A DNA stretch of 64,000 bases, taken from positions 273,545 through 337,544 of the forward strand of contig NZ_LMNS01000001.1 of assembly GCF_001423405.1 (NCBI RefSeq). Direction: 5' to 3'. The DNA is from Methylobacterium sp. Leaf123 (GTDB taxonomy: Bacteria; Pseudomonadota; Alphaproteobacteria; Rhizobiales; Beijerinckiaceae). The translations under genes were made by a program, and so were the position numbers. Below are positions 8,136-15,242 of the stretch, piece after piece; the first letter of the stretch is position 1; every line of letters starts with the position of its first letter. Below the pieces are notes generated by a model. That model was not told where the DNA came from, ran no database searches, and worked only from the letters and a program-made list of their open reading frames with translations.

Positions 8136-9445
8136 CAGCGGTTCGCTCCGGCCGGCGTGTCGCGCTGGTGGCGCAGTACCCGGAGCGCGATCCGGCGATG
8201 CCGAGCTTCGTGCCCAATCTCGGCCTGCGCATGGTCGAGGCCACCCTGCGCGCCGCCGCCCTTCCCGGCCTCGACTGCCGGGTCTGGGACATGACCGGCG
8301 GCGACCCCGAGCGGGTCGCCCGCGAGATCGCGGCTTTCGACCCCGACATCGTCGGCTTCTCGGCCTATCTCTGGTCGCTGCCCTTCCTCTGCCGTGTCAC
8401 CGCGCTCCTCAAGCAGGACGACCCCGCCCGGCTCATCGTGTTCGGCGGCCCTTCCGCCCGGCCGGTCATGTTCGCGCGCCCGCCCTTCTCGAAAGCGGCG
8501 GACGACATCGACGTCCTCGTCATCAATGAGGGCGAGGAGACCTTCCTCGAAATCGTCTCGCTCGAACAGCGCACCTCGGCCGCGCTCGGTACCCTGCGCG
8601 GCGTCGCCGTCCGGGATGGCGCAGGCTGGCGCGAGACCCCGGCGCGGCCGCTCGCCAACCTCGACAGCCTCGCCTCGCCCTACGCGCTGAACCTCGTGCA
8701 ACATGGCGGCCTCGGCGTGCTCCAGACCTACCGGGGCTGCCCGTTCACCTGCTCGTTCTGCGAGTGGGGCACGATGGAATCACCCAAGCGCGTGCGCGCG
8801 GTAGATCATCTGAGCCGGGAGTTCGAGGCCATCGCCGGCCACGATGTCTACGCGGCACTCCTCGTCGATGCCGGGCTGAACCTCAACCGCAACGCCTTCC
8901 TCAACCTCCGGCGCGCCGCCGAGGAGAGCGGCTTCTTCGAGCGCCACGGATTGATCTGCGAGGTCTATCCGGCGGCGGTGCGGCAGGAGCATCTCGATTT
9001 TCTGGCCACCGTCAGCAACGCCTATGTCGGCATCGGCCTGCAGAGCTTCGACAACGCCGTGCTGGCCCATGTGGATCGCACCTACGACGAGCGGCGCTTC
9101 GACGAGACCTTCGCCAAGCTCGATGCGGTGGCGAGCCTCGCCGTCGAGATCATCCTGGGATTGCCCGGCGACAATCCCGAAACCTTCCGGCGCAATTTCG
9201 AGCGCGCCCGCCGGCTGCCCTGCGCGCTCCGCGTCTATCACTGCGTGGTGCTGCCCTCGGGCCTGATGGTGCGCTCGCCCCCCGAGCATCGCCTCGACTA
9301 CGACCCGGTCTCCCTGAAGATGACCTCCTGCACCGGCTGGAGCGAGGCCGCCCTCGCGGCGGAATGCCGCTTCCTCACCCGACAGGCCGCGCTCCAGGGC
9401 GGGCGCTCGGGTGAGTTCTTCTGGACGTTCCCGCCGCCGCGGTGA
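8132..9445 (+). CDS. B12-binding-domain radical SAM protein (second of a tandem pair)
   Basis: This 437-residue protein is a paralogue of the preceding one along its whole length: a cobalamin-type Rossmann domain (VGFSAYLWS, IVFGGPSAR), then radical SAM cysteines C203, C207 and C210 in RGCPFTCSFCEWG, then a C-terminal TSCTGWSE block and a final GEFFWTFP. The ATG at 8132 overlaps the upstream stop codon by 4 bases, which indicates translational coupling and probably equimolar or heteromeric use. The longer reading from 7406 lies inside the upstream gene and is not credible. Both copies keep every cluster cysteine, so both are probably catalytic. The gene ends six bases before the convergent multicopper-oxidase-like gene. 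Confidence 0.85.
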   Translation: MTAVRSGRRVALVAQYPERDPAMPSFVPNLGLRMVEATLRAAALPGLDCRVWDMTGGDPERVAREIAAFDPDIVGFSAYLWSLPFLCRVTALLKQDDPARLIVFGGPSARPVMFARPPFSKAADDIDVLVINEGEETFLEIVSLEQRTSAALGTLRGVAVRDGAGWRETPARPLANLDSLASPYALNLVQHGGLGVLQTYRGCPFTCSFCEWGTMESPKRVRAVDHLSREFEAIAGHDVYAALLVDAGLNLNRNAFLNLRRAAEESGFFERHGLICEVYPAAVRQEHLDFLATVSNAYVGIGLQSFDNAVLAHVDRTYDERRFDETFAKLDAVASLAVEIILGLPGDNPETFRRNFERARRLPCALRVYHCVVLPSGLMVRSPPEHRLDYDPVSLKMTSCTGWSEAALAAECRFLTRQAALQGGRSGEFFWTFPPPR

Positions 9446-9451
9446 GGGCGT

Positions 9452-10906
9452 TCAGCTCACCGCGAAGCTCGTCCACAGGCCCGTATCGAACCGCTCCAGC
9501 ACGGTCGCGCTAAGCAGCCAGCGGCCGGGATTGTCGGCGACGAACGCGATCTGCGCGCTTTTGCCTTCCGGGATCTGCACGGTGTCGAGCCAGTAGGGCT
9601 CCCAGCCGTCATCGAGCTGGTGCAGCAGGCGGAAGACGTGGCCGTGCAGGTGCAGGCTCTGCATGAAGCCGGTGTCGTTGCGGATCGACAGCACCACGAC
9701 CCCGCCGCGCTTGACCGAGAACAGGGGGGCCGCCCCCGACGCTCCGCTCGCGCCGTTGATCTGCCAGATCTTGGCGGGATCGCCGGAATAGGGCGTCTCG
9801 GCGCCGGGCTTCGTCTTGTCGGGCCGCACGCCGCCCGTCAGCACGAGTTCGCGGCGAAGCGCGCTTTGCAACCGGATCTCGGCCGGCAGGCGCTTGTTCT
9901 CGGGGATCGAGCCGATCGCGGCGCGGCCGGATTGCGCCACCGGCTCGCCGATGGCGGTCAGGGTCGCCAGCGGCAGACCCTGACCGATCAGAGCGGTGAT
10001 CGTGCCGGCCGGTCCCGCCTGCACCGGGAGATCGAGGAGCAGGTCGTAGCGCGTGCCCGGCGCGAAGGGGAGCGTCGCCTTCAGAGGCTCGAAGGTGTCC
10101 GTCGGCTGGCCGTCCACGGCCGCGACATAAGCCTTCAGCCCGTCGAAGCGGATGCGCAGGCTGCGCGCGTTGCAGGCATTGGCGAGCCGCAGGCGCAGAC
10201 GGCTGCCCGGCCGCGCGTCGAGTACGAGCGGGATCGGCCGTCCGTTGAGCGTCACCACGCTGCCGAGCCGCCCGGCCGCGGCGGCGAAGGCGACCTGCCC
10301 GAAGGGTTGGAGCGCACCGGCCTCGTCGAGCCTCCAATCCTGCACGAGTAAAGCGAGATCCTGATCGACCGGAGGCGGGGCGGGCTCCTCCACGATCAGC
10401 ATGCCGGCGATGCCCCGGCCGGACGGCTCGCTCGATCCGCCGACGACGAGCGGGCGAATCAGGAAGCTGCCGGCATCCGGCGGCGTGAAGTCGTAGGTGA
10501 AGCTCGCGCCCGGCTTGATCGGCTCCTGGGTGACGCCGCCGACGCCGTCCATGGCGTTGGCGATTCGCACCCCGTGCCAGTGCAGCGAAAGCGGCTGGTC
10601 GGTCCCGTTCTCGACGCGCAGGCGAACCGCCTCGCCGAGCTTGATCCGCAGGATCGGCGCCTCGGCGTCGCCGAGACGCCATACCGCCGTCTCGGGCGCG
10701 GGTTCGGGCTTCAGACGCAGCTTGGCCGGTGCCGCCTTGATCGCTTTCGGCTCCGGAAGCGGAGCCTTCCCGGCAGGCGTCTGTGCCGAGGCCGTCCCCG
10801 GCATCAGGGCGAGGGCGGCGCTGCCCGCGAGCAGATCGCGCCGTGAGAACGATCCCGGCGCGGGCTCGGCCGTCGGGTCGGGATTTCGCATGGCGTCTCG
10901 CGTCAT
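9452..10906 (-). CDS. Tat-exported multicopper-oxidase-like protein with degenerate copper sites
   Basis: This 484-residue protein has a twin-arginine signal ([15 protein letters not shown]) and the cupredoxin layout of the multicopper oxidase/SufI family. The first copper motif HWHG (residues 109-112) is kept and HLHGH (419-423) is kept in part. The second motif, normally WYHxH, reads FLIRP, and the C-terminal HCHxxxH...M motif reads [13 protein letters not shown], so type 1, 2 and 3 ligands are missing. Laccase or CueO-like oxidation is therefore unlikely; a structural role like FtsP/SufI, which also lost copper sites, fits better. The start is the ATG at 10906 or 10891; the reading that extends to 11140 runs across a tRNA gene in antisense. 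Confidence 0.8.
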   Translation of the reverse strand: MTRDAMRNPDPTAEPAPGSFSRRDLLAGSAALALMPGTASAQTPAGKAPLPEPKAIKAAPAKLRLKPEPAPETAVWRLGDAEAPILRIKLGEAVRLRVENGTDQPLSLHWHGVRIANAMDGVGGVTQEPIKPGASFTYDFTPPDAGSFLIRPLVVGGSSEPSGRGIAGMLIVEEPAPPPVDQDLALLVQDWRLDEAGALQPFGQVAFAAAAGRLGSVVTLNGRPIPLVLDARPGSRLRLRLANACNARSLRIRFDGLKAYVAAVDGQPTDTFEPLKATLPFAPGTRYDLLLDLPVQAGPAGTITALIGQGLPLATLTAIGEPVAQSGRAAIGSIPENKRLPAEIRLQSALRRELVLTGGVRPDKTKPGAETPYSGDPAKIWQINGASGASGAAPLFSVKRGGVVVLSIRNDTGFMQSLHLHGHVFRLLHQLDDGWEPYWLDTVQIPEGKSAQIAFVADNPGRWLLSATVLERFDTGLWTSFAVS

Positions 10907-11002
10907 CGTTCGGTTGGGCTCGCGTTGTAGACAGGCTTCGTCCGACCCGCCACCGCACGCGGAGCCCCGCAAGTTTTTTGCTGCGGGCTCGGGTGCGCGT
11001 GC

Positions 11003-11008
11003 TATAGA
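11003..11008 (+). promoter_or_regulatory. Probable -10 element for tRNA-Leu
   Basis: TATAGA lies 46 bases before the tRNA. A weak -35 candidate, TTGCTG at 10978-10983, is 19 bases upstream. The same TATAGA hexamer precedes tRNA-Ala in this window. Confidence 0.35.
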
Positions 11009-11054
11009 CGCGCGCTTCGACGGCCCGGTATCCGGGCTCGTGTCGATGGCGCTC

Positions 11055-11139
11055 GCGGGCGTGGCGGAACTGGTAGACGCGCTGGATTTAGGTTCCAGTG
11101 TCGCAAGACGTGGGGGTTCGAGCCCCTCCGCCCGCACCA
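11055..11139 (+). tRNA. tRNA-Leu (anticodon UAG)
   Basis: A cloverleaf with a long variable arm can be drawn. The acceptor stem GCGGGCG pairs with CGCCCGC, the anticodon loop is TTTAGGT with anticodon TAG, the T-loop is GGTTCGAGCC, and the CCA end is encoded. The long extra arm (a class II tRNA) and anticodon agree on leucine, reading CUA codons. It lies between the divergent MCO-like gene and tig. Confidence 0.95.
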
Positions 11140-11258
11140 TGTCCGTATCGGCGTCAGGAACCCACGCGGTTCCCGCCGGAGCTTCCGCATGGGGCTTCCC
11201 TGGCGCAGCGACACGCGAAGACGAGATTGCGGTTTTAGAAAACAGCGGACGAACGACG

Positions 11259-12695
11259 ATGCAGGTGACCGAGACGACCTCCGAGGGGCTGAAGCGCGAG
11301 TTTCAGGTGCTCCTCCCCGCGAACGAGCTTGAGGATCGCCTCAACACCGAGCTCTCGAACATCAAGGGCAAGGTCCAGATCAAGGGCTTCCGCCCCGGCA
11401 AGGTGCCGGTCGCGCATCTGCGCAAGGTCTACGGCAAGTCGGTGATGGCCGACGTGCTGCAGAACGCCGTCAACGAGGCCAACCAGCAGATCGTCGCCGA
11501 CAAGGGCCTGCGCCTCGCGCTGGAGCCGCAGATCGAGTTCCCGAAGGACGAGGAGCAGACCATCATCGAGCGCGCGCTCGATGCCAAGGGCGACCTCGCC
11601 TTCAAGGTGAAGCTCGAGGTGCTGCCGAGCTTCGAGCTCGCCGACCTCTCCGACGTGTCGATCAAGAAGCTCGTGCTCAAGCCCTCCGACGAAGAGGTCA
11701 ACGAGACGCTCGAGCGCATGGCCAAGGACAGCCGTTCCTTCGAGCCCCGCGAGGAGGGCGCCGAGGCGCAGTCCGGCGACCGCGTCACCATCGACTTCGT
11801 CGGCCGCATCGACGGCACCGAGTTCGAGGGCGGCAAGGGCGAGGACGTCGATCTGGAACTCGGCTCCAACACCTTCATCCCCGGCTTCGAGGACCAGCTC
11901 GTCGGCGCCAAGGTCGGCGACAGCCGCCTCGTGAAGGTCGCCTTCCCGGCCGATTACCAGGCCGAGCAGCTCGCCGGTAAGGATGCCGAGTTCGACGTCA
12001 CCGTGAAGGTCGTCGCCGCCCCCGGCGAGACCAAGATCGACGACGAGCTGGCCAAGCGCTTCGGCATGGACGACCTCGAGAAGCTGAAGGAAGCCGTCTC
12101 CAAGGCCGTCGGCTCCGATTACGAGGCCCAGTCCCGGCGCAAGCTCAAGAAGGAGCTGCTCGACGCGCTCGACGGCAAATACGCCTTCGACCTGCCCCCG
12201 AGCCTTGTCCACCAGGAGTTCGCCGCCGTGTGGGCCCAGGTCGAGCAGGACCTGAAGACCCGCGGCAAGACCTTTGAGGACGAGGGCACGACCGAGGAGG
12301 CTTCGCAGGCGGAGTACCGCAAGATCGCCGAGCGCCGCGTCCGCCTCGGTCTGGTGCTTGCGCAAGTCGGCGAGACCGCCGATATCAAGGTCTCGGATGA
12401 CGAGGTCAATCAGGCCCTGTTCGCCCGGATCCGGCAGTTCCCGGGCCAGGAGAAGCAGGTCTACGACTTCTACCGCAACAATCCGCAGGCGCTCGCCGAG
12501 CTTCGCGCGCCGCTGTTCGAGGAGAAGGTCGTCGACCATGTCCTCGGTCAGGTCCAAGTCGTCGAGGAACCCGTCTCCAAGGAGGCGCTCTTCGCCGAAG
12601 ACGACGAGGCCGACGCCGTGACCGGCGGGGCCGCGACGGACGAGAAGCCGAGCGAGTCCAACAACGAGGCGGCGGCCGACAAGGCTGCCGGCTGA
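11259..12695 (+). CDS. tig: Trigger factor, ribosome-bound chaperone and prolyl isomerase
   Basis: This 478-residue protein has the full trigger factor layout. The N-terminal ribosome-docking domain carries the signature GFRPGK at residues 43-48, a central FKBP-type PPIase domain begins with [12 protein letters not shown], and the C-terminal helical chaperone domain ends in an acidic Asp/Glu/Ala tail. It binds ribosomal protein L23 at the exit tunnel and shields nascent chains in the cytoplasm. The ATG at 11259 starts [10 protein letters not shown], the normal family start; longer readings cross the tRNA-Leu gene. It is the first gene of the conserved tig-clpP-clpX-lon block, with a terminator-like hairpin immediately downstream, so clpP probably also has its own promoter. 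Confidence 0.97.
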   Translation: MQVTETTSEGLKREFQVLLPANELEDRLNTELSNIKGKVQIKGFRPGKVPVAHLRKVYGKSVMADVLQNAVNEANQQIVADKGLRLALEPQIEFPKDEEQTIIERALDAKGDLAFKVKLEVLPSFELADLSDVSIKKLVLKPSDEEVNETLERMAKDSRSFEPREEGAEAQSGDRVTIDFVGRIDGTEFEGGKGEDVDLELGSNTFIPGFEDQLVGAKVGDSRLVKVAFPADYQAEQLAGKDAEFDVTVKVVAAPGETKIDDELAKRFGMDDLEKLKEAVSKAVGSDYEAQSRRKLKKELLDALDGKYAFDLPPSLVHQEFAAVWAQVEQDLKTRGKTFEDEGTTEEASQAEYRKIAERRVRLGLVLAQVGETADIKVSDDEVNQALFARIRQFPGQEKQVYDFYRNNPQALAELRAPLFEEKVVDHVLGQVQVVEEPVSKEALFAEDDEADAVTGGAATDEKPSESNNEAAADKAAG

Positions 12696-12733
12696 TCGCC
12701 GACCCACCGGCTCCGCGGCGGGCGGCGATCTTT
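12694..12733 (+). terminator. Hairpin overlapping the tig stop codon
   Basis: GATCGCCG (12694-12701) pairs with CGGCGATC (12723-12730) and is followed by TTT. The left arm begins inside the TGA stop codon of tig. The T-run is short, so termination may be partial. Confidence 0.45.
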
Positions 12734-12826
12734 GAGATCAGGCGGCGTTAACGCTTGCCGTGTTCGCTGTAACCATCCGGCCTCGGGCGATTCGCCCCGG
12801 GGCCGGACCCGGAGCCGAGGGCTGCA

Positions 12827-13453
12827 ATGAGAGATCCGGTCGATTACTTCCACAACTCGCTCGTGCCCATGGTGGTCGAGCAGTCGAGCCGCGGCGAACG
12901 CGCGTTCGACATCTACTCGCGGCTTCTGCGCGAGCGGATCATCTTCCTCACCGGCCCCGTCGAGGACCAGGGCGCGTCGCTGATCGTCGCCCAGCTTCTG
13001 TTCCTGGAAGCCGAGAACCCGAAGAAGGAAATTTCCTTCTACATCAACTCGCCCGGCGGCGTGGTGACCTCGGGCCTGTCGATCTACGACACGATGCAGT
13101 TCATCCGCTGCCCCGTCACGACGCTCTGCGTCGGTCAGGCGGCTTCGATGGGCTCGCTCCTGCTGGCCGCGGGTGAGGCCGGCCACCGCTTCGCCCTGCC
13201 GAACGCCCGGATCATGGTGCACCAGCCCTCCGGCGGCTTCCAGGGTCAGGCCACCGACATCCTGATCCATGCCCGCGAGATCGAGGCGCTCAAGAAGCGC
13301 CTGAACGAGATCTACGTGAAGCATACCGGCCGTGAGTACGAGACCATTCATCAGGCGCTCGAGCGCGACAACTTCATGACCGCCGACGCGGCCAAGGAGT
13401 TCGGCCTGATCGACGACATCCTGCACAAGCGTCCCGAGCCGGCCGCTGCCTGA
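12827..13453 (+). CDS. clpP: ATP-dependent Clp protease, proteolytic subunit
   Basis: This 208-residue serine peptidase (family S14) forms the double-heptamer chamber of ClpXP and ClpAP. The catalytic triad reads S107 (GQAASMGS), H132 (MVHQPSGG) and D181 (ERDNFMT). The length and the start ([19 protein letters not shown]) are typical; the ATG follows a GGAG/GAGGG ribosome site. It is cytoplasmic and works with ClpX, encoded 250 bases downstream. A partial RpoH-like promoter (CTTG at 12754, CCAT at 12773) lies upstream but matches poorly at its -10 end. No second clpP copy is seen in the window. Confidence 0.97.
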   Translation: MRDPVDYFHNSLVPMVVEQSSRGERAFDIYSRLLRERIIFLTGPVEDQGASLIVAQLLFLEAENPKKEISFYINSPGGVVTSGLSIYDTMQFIRCPVTTLCVGQAASMGSLLLAAGEAGHRFALPNARIMVHQPSGGFQGQATDILIHAREIEALKKRLNEIYVKHTGREYETIHQALERDNFMTADAAKEFGLIDDILHKRPEPAAA

Positions 13454-13486
13454 GTAGGACCAGAAACCCGGGGCGTCCGGGGCCGC

Positions 13487-13507
13487 TGACCCGACCCGGT
13501 CGGGTCA
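13487..13507 (+). terminator. Palindromic hairpin after clpP
   Basis: TGACCCGAC and GTCGGGTCA form a perfect 9-bp stem around a 3-base loop, 34 bases after the clpP stop. No T-run follows, so it may stabilise the 3' end instead of terminating. Confidence 0.4.
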
Positions 13508-13569
13508 TGCGTCCTTTGGGCGCCCGCCCCAGCCGATAGGCCGGTTGATCCCGAGCCGGCTGCGTGATT

Positions 13570-13637
13570 GCATCGGGATGATAGTGCCTCAATCCCGACG
13601 CATCCGCCCTGTGTGACTGTTTCTTTAGGCGGATGCG
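13570..13637 (+). promoter_or_regulatory. Two tandem inverted repeats in the clpX leader
   Basis: A perfect 10-bp inverted repeat, CGCATCCGCC (13599-13608) and GGCGGATGCG (13628-13637), encloses a 19-base loop about 66 bases before the clpX start. Just upstream, CATCGGGAT pairs with ATCCCGACG with one mismatch and ends two bases inside the left arm of the second stem. The two stems therefore compete for a few bases, as in simple leader switches. The function is unknown. Confidence 0.4.
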
Positions 13638-13703
13638 CTTACATCATATGAACGACGCGCGTGTCCTCCTGGCTGGGGCCGCGCCCGCGAACCGGAGACC
13701 GAC

Positions 13704-14975
13704 ATGAGCAAGACAGGCGGCAACGACTCGAAGAGCACGCTGTACTGCTCGTTCTGCGGCAAGAGCCAGCACGAGGTTCGCAAGCTGATTGCGGGCCCGA
13801 CGGTGTTCATCTGCGACGAGTGCGTCGAGCTGTGCATGGACATCATCCGCGAGGAATCGAAGTCCTCGCTGGTGAAGTCCCGCGACGGGGTGCCGACTCC
13901 GAAGGAGATCCGGCGCGTTCTCGACGACTATGTCATCGGGCAGGACTTCGCCAAGAAGGTTCTCTCGGTGGCCGTGCACAACCACTACAAGCGGCTCGCG
14001 CACGCGACGAAGCACAACGACGTCGAACTCGCCAAGTCCAACATCATGCTGATCGGGCCGACGGGCTCGGGCAAGACGCTGCTCGCGCAGACGCTCGCCC
14101 GCATCCTCGACGTGCCCTTCACCATGGCCGACGCCACCACGCTGACGGAAGCGGGCTATGTCGGTGAGGACGTCGAGAACATCATCCTCAAGCTGCTCCA
14201 GGCCTCCGACTACAACGTCGAGCGGGCGCAGCGCGGCATCGTCTACATCGACGAGATCGACAAGATCTCCCGCAAGTCGGACAACCCCTCGATCACCCGC
14301 GACGTCTCGGGCGAGGGCGTGCAGCAGGCGCTCCTGAAGATCATGGAAGGCACCGTCGCCTCCGTGCCTCCGCAGGGCGGCCGCAAGCACCCGCAGCAGG
14401 AGTTCCTGCAGGTCGACACCACGAACATCCTGTTCATCTGCGGCGGCGCCTTCGCCGGACTGGAGCGCATCATCTCCCAGCGCGGCAAGGGGACCTCGAT
14501 CGGCTTCGGCGCCAGCGTCCAGGCCCCCGATGATCGCCGCACCGGCGAGGTGTTCCGCTCGGTGGAACCCGAGGATCTGCTGAAGTTCGGACTCATCCCC
14601 GAATTCGTCGGTCGTCTGCCGGTTCTGGCGACGCTGGAGGATCTCGATGAGGAAGCCCTCAAGAAGATCCTGCAGGAGCCCAAGAACGCGCTGGTCAAGC
14701 AGTACCAGCGCCTGTTCGAGATGGAGAATGTCGAGCTGACCTTCCAGGACGAGGCGCTCAGCCTCGTTGCCCGCAAGGCCATCGAGCGCAAGACCGGCGC
14801 CCGCGGCCTGCGCTCGATCCTGGAGACCATCCTCCTCGACACGATGTACGACCTGCCCGGCCTCGAATCCGTTGAGCAGGTGGTCATCGGCCCGGAGGTG
14901 GTCGAGGGCAAATCCCGGCCGCTCTTCATCCACGGCGACCGCAACAAGGAAGCCCCGGCCAGCGTCAGCGCCTGA
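13704..14975 (+). CDS. clpX: ATP-dependent Clp protease, ATP-binding subunit ClpX
   Basis: This 423-residue AAA+ unfoldase has an N-terminal C4 zinc-binding domain (C15, C18, C37, C40), Walker A GPTGSGKT at 118-125, the pore loop GYVG at 151-154 and Walker B VYIDEID around 181-186. It recognises tagged or specific substrates, unfolds them with ATP and feeds them to ClpP; the ClpP-docking loop (IGF) is present in SIGFGA. In related alphaproteobacteria ClpXP controls cell-cycle regulators. The length is normal and the start [10 protein letters not shown] is the usual one. A strong terminator lies 13 bases beyond the stop, so lon is transcribed separately. Confidence 0.97.
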   Translation: MSKTGGNDSKSTLYCSFCGKSQHEVRKLIAGPTVFICDECVELCMDIIREESKSSLVKSRDGVPTPKEIRRVLDDYVIGQDFAKKVLSVAVHNHYKRLAHATKHNDVELAKSNIMLIGPTGSGKTLLAQTLARILDVPFTMADATTLTEAGYVGEDVENIILKLLQASDYNVERAQRGIVYIDEIDKISRKSDNPSITRDVSGEGVQQALLKIMEGTVASVPPQGGRKHPQQEFLQVDTTNILFICGGAFAGLERIISQRGKGTSIGFGASVQAPDDRRTGEVFRSVEPEDLLKFGLIPEFVGRLPVLATLEDLDEEALKKILQEPKNALVKQYQRLFEMENVELTFQDEALSLVARKAIERKTGARGLRSILETILLDTMYDLPGLESVEQVVIGPEVVEGKSRPLFIHGDRNKEAPASVSA

Positions 14976-14988
14976 CCGGCAAACATCC

Positions 14989-15023
14989 GGGGCCGCACGG
15001 TTTTTGAGCCGGCGGCCCTTTTT
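14989..15023 (+). terminator. Intrinsic terminator after clpX
   Basis: GGGCCGC and GCGGCCC form a 7-bp stem, with CGG/CCG pairing further inside, followed by TTTTT and CG. This is the classical GC stem plus T-run and separates clpX from lon. Confidence 0.75.
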
Positions 15024-15043
15024 CGTTCCGGGGGGTGCCTGCG

Positions 15044-15072
15044 CTTGAAAGCGCCCCCCGCAACGACCATTT
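15044..15072 (+). promoter_or_regulatory. RpoH (sigma-32)-type heat-shock promoter before lon
   Basis: CTTGAAA (15044-15050), 14 bases, then GACCATTT (15065-15072) matches the known sigma-32 consensus CTTGAAA-N13/14-CCCCATNT at nearly all fixed positions. It lies between the clpX terminator and lon, leaving a leader of about 165 bases. Lon is a heat-shock gene in many proteobacteria, which supports the call. Confidence 0.6.
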
Positions 15073-15242
15073 CAGGCTCAACGCAGGGCTCCACGCTTCA
15101 TCCCCCGAAAGGTCGGGCCCGCGCCGCCAGCCGCAAACTGATTATCCGCTTCCGACCCTTCGCGGCCCGGTCGGCACCTGGCAAGATGCTTGCTCGCCGT
15201 TGAGGAGCGACTGCCCGGCGTCAACACATAAGGGAAGAACTT

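Noticed and set aside
10907-11140. N-terminal extension of the multicopper-oxidase-like protein
   Set aside because: The extra codons ([19 protein letters not shown]...) are the antisense reading of tRNA-Leu, a well-known annotation artefact.
11235-12707. 490-codon open frame antisense to tig
   Set aside because: Leu/Val/Gly/Asp-rich shadow of a GC-rich gene; no start signal or family similarity.
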